Part shown: positions 17,974-27,939 of the stretch, one piece after another
How the letters are laid out: every line of letters starts with the position of its first letter
Position numbering within the stretch: the stretch's first letter is position 1
NCBI RefSeq assembly: GCF_900631945.1
Contig: NZ_UZWE01000018.1
Coordinates: 1-64,000 of the forward strand
Direction of reading: 5' to 3'
DNA from: Paracoccus haematequi
GTDB taxonomy: Bacteria; Pseudomonadota; Alphaproteobacteria; Rhodobacterales; Rhodobacteraceae
Length of the DNA: 64,000 nucleotides
Notes under the pieces: generated by a model
The model's input: the letters and a program-made list of their open reading frames with translations, nothing else
The model's database searches: none
What the model was told of the DNA's origin: nothing
Made by a program: the position numbers and the translations under genes

Positions 17974-18432
17974 ATGATGCGGAAATTTCTTGTCATGCTG
18001 GACGACAGCCGGGAATGCCTGAACGCGATGCGCTTTGCAGCCATGCGGGCATCGAATTCCGGCGGCGCGGTGACGGTGCTGGCGGTCATCCCCCCCAACG
18101 AGATCCAGCACGGCTTCGGCGTCGCCGACGTGATGCGCGCCGAGGCCTATGAACGGATCGAGGCGCATTTCGAAGTTTACGCCAAGTGGATGAGAATGCG
18201 CCCGAAAGTCGAGCCGGAACTGGTCATCCGCGAGGGCGATCCGGCCGAACAGCTGCTGGCCTATCTGAACGAAGACCCGGCAGTGGGCATCGTCGCCATG
18301 GGGCTGGGATCGGACCGCTCGGCCCAGAATCCGGTGCTGACGCGGCTGATGCGCGACGCCGCGACCCTGCCTTGCCCCATCACCCTGGTGCCCGCCGACA
18401 TCTCGAAGGAACGGCTGGAGGCGATCACCTGA
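17974..18432 (+). CDS. Universal stress protein
   Basis: 152-residue UspA-fold protein. The start FLVMLDDSREC corresponds to the nucleotide-binding first strand, and a GLGSDRSAQNPVLTRLMRDA segment replaces the usual G-x2-G-x9-G-S/T loop. It may bind ATP or only keep the fold. It is divergent from the sugar transferase and lies upstream of nfuA. Confidence 0.85.
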   Translation: MMRKFLVMLDDSRECLNAMRFAAMRASNSGGAVTVLAVIPPNEIQHGFGVADVMRAEAYERIEAHFEVYAKWMRMRPKVEPELVIREGDPAEQLLAYLNEDPAVGIVAMGLGSDRSAQNPVLTRLMRDAATLPCPITLVPADISKERLEAIT

Positions 18433-18496
18433 CCCCCCGCCGCGCTTGACCCGCAGGCCCGCCATAGCCATATCCGGTCCAAAGGAGCCTTGGCCA

Positions 18497-19054
18497 ATGT
18501 TCATCCAGACGGAAACCACACCGAACCCCGCGACGTTGAAGTTTCTTCCCGGCGAAATCGTGATGGAGGACGGCACCGCCGACTTCCCCGCCCCCGACAA
18601 TGCCGCCGGCTCTCCCCTGGCGCGCCGCATCTTCGCGGTGGGCGGGGTGACCGGCGTGTTCCTGGGCCGCGATTTCGTGACCGTGACCAAGGAAGACGAC
18701 CAGCCCTGGGACCATCTCAAGCCCTCGATCCTGGGCGCCATCATGGAGCATTTCCAGTCCGGCGCCCCTGCCGTCGAGGGCAAGGCGGAACAGTCGGGCC
18801 ATGCCAACCATGACGGTCCCGATTCGGACATCGTGGTCCAGATCAAGGAACTGCTGGACACCCGCGTCCGCCCGGCAGTGGCGCAGGACGGCGGCGACAT
18901 CACCTTCCACGGCTTCGACCGGGGCGTGGTCTATCTGCACATGCAGGGTGCCTGCGCGGGCTGCCCGTCCTCGACCCTGACGCTGAAGATGGGGATCGAG
19001 AACCTGCTGCGCCATTACATCCCCGAGGTGGTCGAGGTCCGGCCGGTTGCCTGA
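18497..19054 (+). CDS. nfuA: Nfu-type iron-sulfur cluster carrier
   Basis: 185 residues with an N-terminal Nfu domain (MFIQTETTPNP, FLPGE, SPLA, VTGVFLG) and a C-terminal NifU domain whose CAGCP motif holds the bridging 4Fe-4S cluster. It delivers Fe-S clusters to target enzymes. AAAGGAG precedes the ATG. It overlaps tsaB by eight bases. Confidence 0.95.
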   Translation: MFIQTETTPNPATLKFLPGEIVMEDGTADFPAPDNAAGSPLARRIFAVGGVTGVFLGRDFVTVTKEDDQPWDHLKPSILGAIMEHFQSGAPAVEGKAEQSGHANHDGPDSDIVVQIKELLDTRVRPAVAQDGGDITFHGFDRGVVYLHMQGACAGCPSSTLTLKMGIENLLRHYIPEVVEVRPVA

Positions 19055-19637
19055 TCCGATCGCCCTTGGCTTCGACACATCGGCCGCGCATTGCGCGGCC
19101 GCTTTGCTGCGGGGCGACACCATCCTGGCGCAGTCGTCCGAGGCGATGGCCAAGGGCCAGGCCGAACGGCTGTTTCCGCTGCTGGAAGGGCTGCTGGCCC
19201 AGGCGGGGCTTGCCTGGCGCGACCTGGACGTGATCGGCGTGGGCATCGGGCCGGGAAACTTCACCGGCATCCGCATCGCCGTCGCCGCCTCGCGCGGGCT
19301 GGCGCTGTCGCTGGGCATCCCGGCGGTGGGCGTCGCCGCAACCGAGGCGGCGGCGCTGGATCTGCCCCGCCCCTGCCGCGTCGTGCTGCCGCTGCACGCC
19401 AATCAGGTCGTGTGGCAGGACTTCGGCACCGGCGGGGGGGACCGCCCGCAGCAAGCTGCGGCCGGTTCGCTGCCGCCCGGCCCCGCGCAGGCTGCGCCTG
19501 CGGTTCCCCCTGCGGTGGCCATCGCGCGCATCGCCCTGGCCCGCCGCGCCGATCCCGGCCCGCGCCCGGCGCCGCTGTATCTGCGCCCCGCCGATGCCGC
19601 CCCCGCCCGCGACGCGGCGCCCTTGATCCTGCCGTGA
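19047..19637 (+). CDS. tsaB: tRNA threonylcarbamoyladenosine synthesis protein TsaB
   Basis: 196-residue ASKHA-fold protein that pairs with TsaD (9,906) for t6A synthesis. IALGFDTSAAHCAAAL and GVGIGPGNFTGIRIAVA are characteristic. No ATG is available; the TTG at 19047, inside the nfuA end, gives the expected N-terminus. It overlaps rimI by four bases (GTGA). Confidence 0.92.
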   Translation: MPDPIALGFDTSAAHCAAALLRGDTILAQSSEAMAKGQAERLFPLLEGLLAQAGLAWRDLDVIGVGIGPGNFTGIRIAVAASRGLALSLGIPAVGVAATEAAALDLPRPCRVVLPLHANQVVWQDFGTGGGDRPQQAAAGSLPPGPAQAAPAVPPAVAIARIALARRADPGPRPAPLYLRPADAAPARDAAPLILP

Positions 19638-20053
19638 CGCCCGACGACCTCGCGGCGATTCACGCGCGCTGCTTCACCCGCCCGCGCCCCTGGTCCGCCG
19701 CCGAATTCGCCGCGCTTCTGGACAGCCCCCGCGCCTTCCTGCTGACCCGCCCCCAGGGCTTCCTGCTGGGCCAGACCGTCGCGGACGAGGCCGAGCTGCT
19801 GACCCTGGCCGTCGCCCCCGACGCGCGCCGCCAGGGAATCGCCCGCGATCTGATAGCCCAGTTTGCCGCCACGTCACGGGCACGCGGGGCGGCCCAGGCC
19901 TTCCTGGAGGTTGCGGCCGACAACGCCGCCGCGCAGGCCCTCTATCATGCGGCGGGGTGGCGGGAATCCGGGCGCAGGCGGCGCTATTACGGCCCGGATC
20001 TGGATGCCCTTGTGATGACCCTGCGGCTGGCGCCCGGCCAAGAAGGCGGTTGA
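19634..20053 (+). CDS. rimI: Ribosomal-protein-S18-alanine-type N-acetyltransferase (RimI-like)
   Basis: 139-residue GNAT acetyltransferase. The acetyl-CoA site is in LTLAVAPDARRQGIARDLI, and FLEVAADNAAAQALYHAAGW is the RimI-type tail. GTG start overlapping the tsaB stop. The tsaB-rimI pairing is classical. The actual protein substrate is inferred. Confidence 0.88.
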   Translation: MTPDDLAAIHARCFTRPRPWSAAEFAALLDSPRAFLLTRPQGFLLGQTVADEAELLTLAVAPDARRQGIARDLIAQFAATSRARGAAQAFLEVAADNAAAQALYHAAGWRESGRRRRYYGPDLDALVMTLRLAPGQEGG

Positions 20054-20134
20054 CCGGCTGCGGGCGATGCGCCCTAATCGGGCCATCACGCGGGCGGCTT
20101 GACTCGCCTGCAAACAACAGGATGAGGTTTCCTT

Positions 20135-21118
20135 ATGTCCCTGACGACATCGCTGCTTGCAGGAGTCGCGTTGACGGCATTGACGGGCGGCATGGCCCTG
20201 GCCGAACCGGCGCTGATCTTCGACCTTGGCGGCAAGTTCGACAAATCCTTCAACGAGGCCGCCTTCGCGGGCGCGCAACGCTGGGTCGAGGAAACCGGCG
20301 GCAGCTACAAGGAACTGGAGATGCAGTCCGAGGCGCAGCGCGAACAGGCCCTGCGCCGCCTGGCGGAAACCGGCGCCAATCCCATCGTCATGACCGGCTT
20401 CGCCTTCGGCGACGTGCTGAACCAGGTGGCCCCCGATTACCCGGACACCCAGTTCGCGATCATCGACATGGTGGTCGAACAGCCCAACGTCCAGTCGGTC
20501 GTCTTCACCGAGGAGCAGGGCAGCTATCTGGCCGGGATCATGGCGGCGCAGGCGTCGAAATCGGGCACCGTGGGCTTTATCGGCGGCATGGACATTCCGC
20601 TGATCCACAAGTTCGAATGCGGCTTCGCCCAGGGCTTCAAGGCCGCCAAGCCTGATGGCCGCGTGCTGATCAACTATACCGGCACCACCCCCGCCGCCTG
20701 GAACGACCCGGTCAAGGGAGGCGAGCTTGCCAAGGCCCAGATCAGCCAGGGCGCGGACGTGATCTATGCGGCGGCGGGCGGCACCGGCATCGGCGTGTTG
20801 CAGGCGGCGGCGGATGGCGGCATCCTGTCGATCGGCGTGGACAGCAACCAGAACCACCTGCATCCGGGCAAGGTGCTGACCTCGATGGTCAAGCGGGTGG
20901 ACAACGCGGTCTACGACGCCTTCAAGAACGGCGTCCAGCCCGGCGTCAAGGTCATGGACCTGAAGGCCGAGGGCGTGGACGTGGCCATCGACGACAACAA
21001 CAAGGCCCTGATCACCCCCGAGATGCAGGCCGCCGTGGACGAGGCCCGCGCCGGCATCACCGGCGGGCAGATCGCGGTCCACGACTACATGACCGACAAC
21101 GCCTGCCCGGTTCAGTAA
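20135..21118 (+). CDS. BMP-family nucleoside ABC transporter binding protein
   Basis: 327-residue periplasmic binding protein (PnrA/BmpA type) with a signal peptide ending near GMALA. IFDLGGKFDKSFNEAA is the family's opening motif, and GSYLAGIMAAQAS and VGFIGGMDIPLIHKFECGF complete it. It probably captures purine nucleosides for the permeases downstream. First gene of the salvage operon; its TAA is followed at once by the ATG of the ATPase. The upstream 80 bases include a TTGACT (20099-20104). Confidence 0.93.
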   Translation: MSLTTSLLAGVALTALTGGMALAEPALIFDLGGKFDKSFNEAAFAGAQRWVEETGGSYKELEMQSEAQREQALRRLAETGANPIVMTGFAFGDVLNQVAPDYPDTQFAIIDMVVEQPNVQSVVFTEEQGSYLAGIMAAQASKSGTVGFIGGMDIPLIHKFECGFAQGFKAAKPDGRVLINYTGTTPAAWNDPVKGGELAKAQISQGADVIYAAAGGTGIGVLQAAADGGILSIGVDSNQNHLHPGKVLTSMVKRVDNAVYDAFKNGVQPGVKVMDLKAEGVDVAIDDNNKALITPEMQAAVDEARAGITGGQIAVHDYMTDNACPVQ

Positions 21119-22765
21119 ATGGCGGCGACGGTGGACCCACGGGGGCGGCTGGAAACGGCCGCCCCTGCGGCGATTGAACTGCGCGGAATCTCCAAGGCCT
21201 TCGGCCCCGTGCAGGCCAACCGCGACATCGACCTGCGCGTGGAACGCGGCACGATCCACGGCATCATCGGCGAGAACGGCGCGGGCAAATCGACGCTGAT
21301 GTCGATCCTCTATGGCTTCTACAAGCCCGATGTGGGGGACATCCTGGTGGGCGGCCGCCCCCTGACCATCGCCGACAGCCAGACCGCGATCCGCGCGGGC
21401 ATCGGCATGGTCTTTCAGCATTTCAAGCTGGTCCCGAACTTCACCGTGCTGGAAAACATCATCCTGGGCGCCGAGGAGGGGCGGCTGCTGCGCCCCTCGC
21501 TGGCCAAGGCGCGCGGCGTGCTGCGGCAACTGGCCCAGGAATACGAATTGAACGTCGATCCCGACGAGACGGTCGAGAACCTGTCGGTCGGCCACCAGCA
21601 GCGGGTCGAGATCCTCAAGGCGCTGTATCGCCAGGCCGACATCCTGATCCTGGACGAACCGACCGGCGTGCTGACCCCGGCCGAGGCCGACCACCTGTTC
21701 CGCATCCTGGAAGGCCTGCGGGCCGAGGGCAAGACGATCATCCTGATCACCCACAAGCTGCGCGAGATCATGGAGATCACCGATACCGTATCCGTCATGC
21801 GGCGGGGCGAGATGGTGGCCTCGGTCAGGACGGCGGACACCAGCCCCGAGGAACTGGCCGAGCTGATGGTCGGGCGCAAGGTGCTGCTGAACGTCCAGAA
21901 GGCGCCTGCCACGCCCGGCCAGCCGGTCCTGGAAATCCGCGGCCTGCGCATGGTCGATGGCAGCGGCGTGGAGCGCCTGCGCGGCATCGACCTGGAGATC
22001 CGCGCGGGCGAGATCCTGGGCGTCGCGGGCGTCAGCGGCAACGGCCAGACGCAGCTTCTGGAAATCCTGGGCGGCTATCCGGAAAAGGGCAGCCGCCTGT
22101 CGGGCGAGATCCGCATGAACGGCACCCCCCTGCCCCTGTCGGGCGGCGCCTGCAACGCCGCCGAACGCCGCCGCCAGGGCATCGGTCATATCCCCGAGGA
22201 CCGGCAGGCCGAGGGCCTGATCATGGATTTCGCCGCCTGGGAAAACGTGGCCTTCGGATACCATGACGCCCCGGAATACGGGCACGGCCCGCTGATGGAC
22301 CGCGACGCCATCCGCCGCGATGCCGAAGGCAAGATCGCGCGCTTCGACGTGCGCCCGCCGACCTGCGACCTGGCCGCCCGGAACTTCTCGGGCGGCAACC
22401 AGCAGAAGATCGTCGTGGCCCGAGAGATCGAGCGCAACCCCGACCTGCTGCTGATCGGCCAGCCGACGCGGGGTGTGGACATAGGCGCCATCGAATTCAT
22501 CCACAAGCGCATCGTGGAACTGCGCGACGCGGGCAAGGCGATCCTGCTGGTCTCGGTCGAACTGGACGAGATCATGTCCCTGTCGGACCGCATCGCCGTG
22601 ATGTTCGACGGCCGCATCATGGGCGAACGCCTGTCCGGCCAGGCCACCACCGGCGATCTGGGCCTGCTGATGGCCGGGATCGACCCTGCCTCCGCCCCTC
22701 CGCAGGACGGGAACGCCCCGGCCGGCCACCCTTCAGAAGACCCCAAGACCCCTCGAGTATCCTGA
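21119..22765 (+). CDS. Nucleoside ABC transporter ATPase (two fused domains)
   Basis: 548 residues with two ABC domains in tandem. The first has GENGAGKST (Walker A), LSVGHQQRVEI (signature) and ILILDEPTGVLTP (Walker B). The second has a degenerate Walker A (GVSGNGQTQ) and FSGGNQQKIVVAREI. This is the arrangement of sugar/nucleoside importers, where one site is usually inactive. It starts directly after the binding-protein stop and ends directly before the lipoprotein ATG. Confidence 0.94.
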   Translation: MAATVDPRGRLETAAPAAIELRGISKAFGPVQANRDIDLRVERGTIHGIIGENGAGKSTLMSILYGFYKPDVGDILVGGRPLTIADSQTAIRAGIGMVFQHFKLVPNFTVLENIILGAEEGRLLRPSLAKARGVLRQLAQEYELNVDPDETVENLSVGHQQRVEILKALYRQADILILDEPTGVLTPAEADHLFRILEGLRAEGKTIILITHKLREIMEITDTVSVMRRGEMVASVRTADTSPEELAELMVGRKVLLNVQKAPATPGQPVLEIRGLRMVDGSGVERLRGIDLEIRAGEILGVAGVSGNGQTQLLEILGGYPEKGSRLSGEIRMNGTPLPLSGGACNAAERRRQGIGHIPEDRQAEGLIMDFAAWENVAFGYHDAPEYGHGPLMDRDAIRRDAEGKIARFDVRPPTCDLAARNFSGGNQQKIVVAREIERNPDLLLIGQPTRGVDIGAIEFIHKRIVELRDAGKAILLVSVELDEIMSLSDRIAVMFDGRIMGERLSGQATTGDLGLLMAGIDPASAPPQDGNAPAGHPSEDPKTPRVS

Positions 22766-23323
22766 ATGACCCCGAAAGCCTGCCTTCTTTCCGTTCTGCT
22801 TCTGACCGCCTGCGGCGCCATGCCCGCGCCCCGGATGCCCAAAATGGACATCTGGCCCGATGGCGACGCGCCCGACCGCCTGGTCATGGCGGCCGAGGCC
22901 CGCGCCCAGACCCGCGCCCGCAACCCCGACGGAACATGGGCCGTCGCCGATCCGGTCCGGGATTCCGATTACGAGGACGATTTCCCCGGCAGTTGCACCA
23001 GCGACGCGCGCGGCATCGCCTGCGCCGACCACGCCCCGGTTCAGGCCCCGGCGGGCGAGGCGACCGCGCCCCAGACCGCCGGACGCGTCGCCATCGCCTT
23101 CGCCAGCCTGGCCGACGACAGCCGCTGCACCGCCGAGGCGCGGCAGGGCCGGACGCGGGCCGAGGAAAACCTGCTGGTCGTGCGCGGCTTTCCCGGCGCG
23201 GGCGGCGCGGTCCCCCGTGCCCGCAGCCTGGCGCGCATGGCGGGCAACGGCGACGCGATCACCTGGGACCAGATCGCCGATCCGCGCGCCTTCCTGGCCC
23301 TGTGCCACGGCATGAAAGGCTGA
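22766..23323 (+). CDS. Hypothetical lipoprotein inside the nucleoside transporter operon
   Basis: 185 residues beginning with a lipoprotein signal (LLTACG lipobox). The mature part has four further cysteines, could form disulfides in the periplasm, and matches no family I know. The ATG follows the ATPase stop with no gap and the permease starts three bases after its own stop, so it is translated as part of the transporter operon. It may be an accessory of uptake or a passenger gene. Confidence 0.7.
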   Translation: MTPKACLLSVLLLTACGAMPAPRMPKMDIWPDGDAPDRLVMAAEARAQTRARNPDGTWAVADPVRDSDYEDDFPGSCTSDARGIACADHAPVQAPAGEATAPQTAGRVAIAFASLADDSRCTAEARQGRTRAEENLLVVRGFPGAGGAVPRARSLARMAGNGDAITWDQIADPRAFLALCHGMKG

Positions 23324-23325
23324 GC

Positions 23326-24420
23326 ATGGAAAAGATGCCGAAATGGGCCGATGTTCTGCTGACACCGCTGATCTCGCTGGTGCTGGCGATGGCGATTTCG
23401 GCGCTTGTGATCCTGGCCATCGGCGAAAGCCCGGCCCTCGCGCTGACGACGATGATCGACGGCGCCCTGGGCTCCAGCTATGGCTGGGGCTTCACGCTGT
23501 ATTACGCGACGAACTTCATCTTTACCGGGCTTGCGGTGATGGTCGCCTATCACGCCAGCCTGTTCAACATCGGCGGCGAGGGGCAGGCGGCGATGGGCGG
23601 ATTGGGCGTTGCCCTGGTGCTGCTGTCGCTGCCCCTGCCGCATTGGGCGCTGGCCCTGCCCGCCGCGATGATCGGCGCGGCGCTGTTCGGCGCGGCCTGG
23701 GCGCTGATCCCGGCTTGGCTTCAGGCGAAGCGCGGCAGCCATATCGTCATCACCACGATCATGTTCAACTTCATCGCCGCCGCGTTGCTGAACTATGTTC
23801 TGGTGAACCTGCTGCGCCCGGTGGGCAGCATGGACCCGGCCTCGGCCCGGTTTCCGAATGAAACGCATCTGCCCAAGCTGTCGGACATGGCGCTGTCGCT
23901 GGGCTTCGAATGGGGCAAGAACACCCCCGCCAACATCAGCTTCTTCGTGGCGGTCGCGGCCTGCGTCCTGGTCTGGCTGCTGATCTGGCGCACCCGCCTG
24001 GGGTTCGAGATCCGCGCCTTCGGCAAATCCGAACCCGCCGCGCTTTACGCGGGCATCAGCCCGGTCCGCATCACGATCATCGCCATGCTGATCTCCGGCG
24101 GGCTGGCGGGCATGATGGCCATCAACAACGTCATGGGAGAGGCCGAGCGCCTGGTCCTGAACGCGGTCGAGGGCGCGGGCTTCATCGGCATCGCCGTGGC
24201 GCTAATGGGCCGCAACCATCCACTGGGCGTGTTCCTGGCCGCGCTGCTGTTCGGGTTCCTGTATCAGGGCGGGGGCGAACTGGCCCTGTGGACCAGCATC
24301 CCGCGCGAGTTGATCGTCGTCATCCAGGCGCTTGTGATCCTGTTCACCGGCGCGCTTGACAACATGGTGCGGGGGCCGTTGGAGCGGATGTTCATGGCGA
24401 TGCGGAAAAGGGGCGCGTGA
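23326..24420 (+). CDS. Nucleoside ABC transporter permease 1
   Basis: 364-residue polytopic membrane protein of the BPD_transp_2 type, about nine hydrophobic segments, with FNIGGEGQAAMGG and the cytoplasmic RTRLGFEIRAFGKSEPAALYAGI loop that contacts the ATPase. Start at MEKMPK (23326). It overlaps permease 2 by one base (TGATG). Confidence 0.93.
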   Translation: MEKMPKWADVLLTPLISLVLAMAISALVILAIGESPALALTTMIDGALGSSYGWGFTLYYATNFIFTGLAVMVAYHASLFNIGGEGQAAMGGLGVALVLLSLPLPHWALALPAAMIGAALFGAAWALIPAWLQAKRGSHIVITTIMFNFIAAALLNYVLVNLLRPVGSMDPASARFPNETHLPKLSDMALSLGFEWGKNTPANISFFVAVAACVLVWLLIWRTRLGFEIRAFGKSEPAALYAGISPVRITIIAMLISGGLAGMMAINNVMGEAERLVLNAVEGAGFIGIAVALMGRNHPLGVFLAALLFGFLYQGGGELALWTSIPRELIVVIQALVILFTGALDNMVRGPLERMFMAMRKRGA

Positions 24421-25472
24421 TGGATCTGAACACCGTCCTGCAAATCCTCGACAGCGCCGTGCGGCTGATGACCCCTTTGCTGCTGGCCTGTCTGGCCGGG
24501 CTTTATTCCGAACGCGCGGGCGTCTTCGACATCGGGCTGGAAGGCAAGATGCTGATGGCGGCCTTTACCGCCGCCAGTGTCGCCGCGCTGACCGGCAATG
24601 TCTGGCTGGGGCTGATCGCCGGGCTGGCCGGGTCGCTGGCCCTGGCGGCGGTCCATGGCGCGGCCTCGATCACCTTCCGGGGCAACCAGTTGATTTCCGG
24701 CGTGGCAATCAACTTCCTGGCCTCGGGGCTGACGGTGCTGCTGGGGCAGAAAATCTTCGGCCTGGGCGGGCGCACCCCCAGTCTGACGCCGGGGGCCGAA
24801 CTGGACGCGCAGGTCACGCCCTTCCGCGCCTGGCTGTCGGGGATCACCGGCCCGGACACGGCCGCGGCGCTGACCGCCACGCCCCGCTTTGGCGACATCA
24901 CCCTGCCCTTCGCGGACAGCCTGCGCGGCATCCCGGTGGTCGGACCGCTTTATGCCGAGGTGATCTCGGGCCACACGATCCTGGTCTATGTCGCGTTCCT
25001 GATGGTGCCGCTGACCTGGTGGGTGCTGTATCGCACCCGCTTCGGGCTGCGGCTGCGGGCGGTTGGGGAAAACCCGGCCTCGGTCGATACGGCGGGCGTG
25101 TCGGTCACGCGGCTGCGCTTTGCCGCCGTGGCGATCGCCGGGCTGCTCTGCGGGTTGGCGGGGGCCTATCTGGCGACCGGGCTGTCGGCGGGCTTCGTCA
25201 AGGAAATGACCGCTGGGCGCGGATTCATCGCCCTGGCGGCGCTGATCTTCGCCAAATGGCGGCCTTGGGGGGCGCTTGGCGCCACCTTCCTGTTCGGCCT
25301 GCTGGAGGCCATCGCCAACCGCTATCCGAACCTGGATCTGGGCATCGTCACCGTGCCGTCGATGTTCATGAACGCGCTGCCCTATATCCTGACGGTCGTC
25401 ATCCTGGCGGGCTTCGTGGGCCGCGCCGTCCCGCCCCGCGCCGGAGGAGAACCCTATGTCAAAGAGCGGTGA
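24420..25472 (+). CDS. Nucleoside ABC transporter permease 2
   Basis: 350-residue second permease, with the paired motifs FDIGLEGKMLMAAF and RTRFGLRLRAVGENPASVDTAG. It forms the channel with permease 1. ATG at 24420 overlaps the stop of permease 1; the end overlaps the phosphorylase gene by 17 bases. Confidence 0.93.
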   Translation: MDLNTVLQILDSAVRLMTPLLLACLAGLYSERAGVFDIGLEGKMLMAAFTAASVAALTGNVWLGLIAGLAGSLALAAVHGAASITFRGNQLISGVAINFLASGLTVLLGQKIFGLGGRTPSLTPGAELDAQVTPFRAWLSGITGPDTAAALTATPRFGDITLPFADSLRGIPVVGPLYAEVISGHTILVYVAFLMVPLTWWVLYRTRFGLRLRAVGENPASVDTAGVSVTRLRFAAVAIAGLLCGLAGAYLATGLSAGFVKEMTAGRGFIALAALIFAKWRPWGALGATFLFGLLEAIANRYPNLDLGIVTVPSMFMNALPYILTVVILAGFVGRAVPPRAGGEPYVKER

Positions 25473-26259
25473 TCTTGCCCGCCTGATCCGCGACCGCGCG
25501 GGGGATCAGGCGCCGGAATACGGGCTGATCCTGGGATCCGGCCTGGGGCACCTGTCAGGCACCGTCGATGGCGTGGCGATCCCCTATGACGACCTGCCGG
25601 GCTTTCCCCATGCAGGCGTGTCGGGTCATGTCCCGCAATTGGTGATCGGGCAGCTTGAGGGCCGCCGGGTGGCGGTCTTCGGCGGCCGGTCGCATTATTA
25701 CGAATCGGGCCGCGCCGACGCCATGCGCCTGCCGCTGGAAACCCTGGCCGCGCTTGGTTGCGACCGGCTGATCCTGACCAATGCCGCCGGATCGCTGCGC
25801 CCCGACATCCCGCCCGGCGGGCTGATGCTGCTGGACGACCACATCGCCTACGCGGGCACCAACCCCCTGATCGGCGAAAAGACCGACGCCCGTTTCGTGC
25901 CCATGACCGACGCGCATGACGCGGACCTGCGCGCGGCCCTTTCCGCCGCCGCCCAGGCGGAAGGGATCGCGTTGCAGCAAGGCGTCTATTGCTGGTTTTC
26001 CGGCCCCAGCTTCGAGACTCCGGCCGAAATCCGCGCCGCCCGGATCCTGGGCGCCGACGCCGTGGGCATGTCCACCGTGCCGGAAATCATTCTGGCCCGG
26101 TTCCTGGGACTGCGCTGCGCCGCGATCTCGGTCATCACCAACATGGGCGCGGGCCTGTCGGACGAGGCGATCAGCCACGACCACACCAAGGCCATGGCGC
26201 CGCTGGGCGCCGCGAAACTGGAACGGATCCTGCGCCGCTTCCTGCGGGACGCCGCGTAA
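25456..26259 (+). CDS. punA: Purine-nucleoside phosphorylase
   Basis: 267 residues, trimeric PNP family. It splits purine nucleosides with phosphate to base and (deoxy)ribose 1-phosphate. GLILGSGLGHL, GRSHYYES, LTNAAGSL, GPSFETPAEIR and VGMSTVPEIILAR (substrate loop) and VITNMGAG are all present. It overlaps the second permease gene, so import and cleavage of nucleosides are coupled in one operon. The exact symbol (punA/xapA/deoD) varies by species. Confidence 0.93.
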   Translation: MSKSGDLARLIRDRAGDQAPEYGLILGSGLGHLSGTVDGVAIPYDDLPGFPHAGVSGHVPQLVIGQLEGRRVAVFGGRSHYYESGRADAMRLPLETLAALGCDRLILTNAAGSLRPDIPPGGLMLLDDHIAYAGTNPLIGEKTDARFVPMTDAHDADLRAALSAAAQAEGIALQQGVYCWFSGPSFETPAEIRAARILGADAVGMSTVPEIILARFLGLRCAAISVITNMGAGLSDEAISHDHTKAMAPLGAAKLERILRRFLRDAA

Positions 26260-26277
26260 GGGCCGCGCCCTGGCCCG

Positions 26278-27768
26278 TCAATGCGCCAGCAGCTTGTCCA
26301 TGGCGCCCGGCTTGTCATGCAGGGCCAGCCGGTCCACGATCGTCTCGGACGCGGCATTCATGCCGATGATCGTGACCTGCGCTCCGGCGCGGCGGAACTT
26401 CATCACCGCCATGTCCAGGGCCTGCACCGACGAGATGTCCCAGATATGCGCGTCCGACACGTCGATCACGACCCGCGCGGGCACGTCGCGGAAATCGAAG
26501 GCGGTCATGAAATCCTCGACCGAGCCATAGAACAGCTGGCCCTCGACCCGGTAGGTCAGGGTGCCGCCGTCGGGCGAACGCTTGGACGTGACGCGGAACA
26601 GTTGCGCGATCTTGGCGGCAAAGAAGATGCCTGACAGCAGCACCCCGGTCAGCACGCCGATGGCAAGGTTGTGGGTCCAGACGACCGCAACCACGGTTGC
26701 CAGCATCACCACCGACGAAGACCTGGGATGGGTGCGCAGCGACCGGAGCGACGCCCAGGAAAAGGTGCTGACCGACACCATGATCATGATCGCCACCAGG
26801 GCGGGCATCGGGATCCGCGCCACCCACGGCCCCAGGAAGACGCAGAAGATCAGCAGCATCACCCCGGCGAAGCAGCAGGACAACCGCCCCCGGCCGCCGG
26901 ATTTCACGTTGATCATGCTCTGCCCGATCATGGCGCAGCCCGCCATGCCGCCGATGAAGCCGGTGGCTGTATTGGCAAGCCCCTGGCCGATGCATTCCTG
27001 GTTGCGGCTGGTCCGGGTATCGGTCAGTTCATCCACCAGGTTCTGGGTCATCAGGCTTTCCAGCAGGCCCACCACGGCCACCGCCATGGCATAGGGAAAG
27101 ATGATCGCCAGCGTCTGGAAATTCAGCGGCACCTGCGGGATCAGGAACACAGGCAGCGTATCGGGCAGCGCCCCCATGTCGCCCACCGTGCGCACGTCCC
27201 AGCCGAAGGCCATCGCCAAGGCCGTCAGCACGACGATGGCGACAAGGGGCGAGGGGACCGCGCGGGTCAGGCGCGGGAACAGATAGATGATCGCCAGCCC
27301 GGCGGCGGTCAGTGCATAGGTCACGGGCGCGACCCTGGCCGGGTCCAGTTCGGGCAATTGCGCCAGGAAGATCAGGATCGCCAGCGCATTGACGAATCCC
27401 GTCATCACCGATTTCGAGACATAGCGCATCACGAAGCCCAGCCGCAAAAGCCCCATGCCGATCTGCAACAGGCCCGCAAGCACGGTGGCGGCCAGCAGGT
27501 ATTGCAGCCCGTGGTCGCGCACCAGCGTCACCATCAGCACCGCCGTGGCGGCGGTCGCGGCCGAGATCATGCCCGGCCTGCCGCCCGCGATGGCGGTGAC
27601 GACGGCGATGGAAAAGCTGGCGTAAAGCCCGACCTTGGGGTCCACGCCCGCGATGATGGAAAAGGCGATGGCCTCGGGGATCAGCGCAAGCGCGACCACC
27701 AGGCCCGACAGCAGGTCACGGCGGACATTGCCCAGCCATTGCTGCTTGTAAAGGGTCCAGGAAAGCAT
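26278..27768 (-). CDS. SulP-family inorganic anion transporter
   Basis: About 496 residues. A membrane domain of 10 or more helices carries the SulP signature ([34 protein letters not shown]), followed by a C-terminal STAS domain (residues ~410-495, [21 protein letters not shown]). Substrates in the family are sulfate, bicarbonate or other anions; which one cannot be told here. ATG at 27768 ([11 protein letters not shown]) sits eight bases after AGGA; an ATG two codons upstream is also possible. Convergent with the purine operon. Confidence 0.9.
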   Translation of the reverse strand: MLSWTLYKQQWLGNVRRDLLSGLVVALALIPEAIAFSIIAGVDPKVGLYASFSIAVVTAIAGGRPGMISAATAATAVLMVTLVRDHGLQYLLAATVLAGLLQIGMGLLRLGFVMRYVSKSVMTGFVNALAILIFLAQLPELDPARVAPVTYALTAAGLAIIYLFPRLTRAVPSPLVAIVVLTALAMAFGWDVRTVGDMGALPDTLPVFLIPQVPLNFQTLAIIFPYAMAVAVVGLLESLMTQNLVDELTDTRTSRNQECIGQGLANTATGFIGGMAGCAMIGQSMINVKSGGRGRLSCCFAGVMLLIFCVFLGPWVARIPMPALVAIMIMVSVSTFSWASLRSLRTHPRSSSVVMLATVVAVVWTHNLAIGVLTGVLLSGIFFAAKIAQLFRVTSKRSPDGGTLTYRVEGQLFYGSVEDFMTAFDFRDVPARVVIDVSDAHIWDISSVQALDMAVMKFRRAGAQVTIIGMNAASETIVDRLALHDKPGAMDKLLAH

Positions 27769-27939
27769 GTTCATTGTCCTGACCGGCGCTGCGATGCGCC
27801 GGAATCCGCAAGGGGTCTTGTTCAGGTTGTCCGGCGGATCGGCGGCCGGAAGAGCCACCCGGGGATCGCACCCGGGTCCATGTTCGCTGCCCGCCTGATA
27901 AGGACATCCGGCGGGGATCGCAACCCGCCTATCCTGCTT

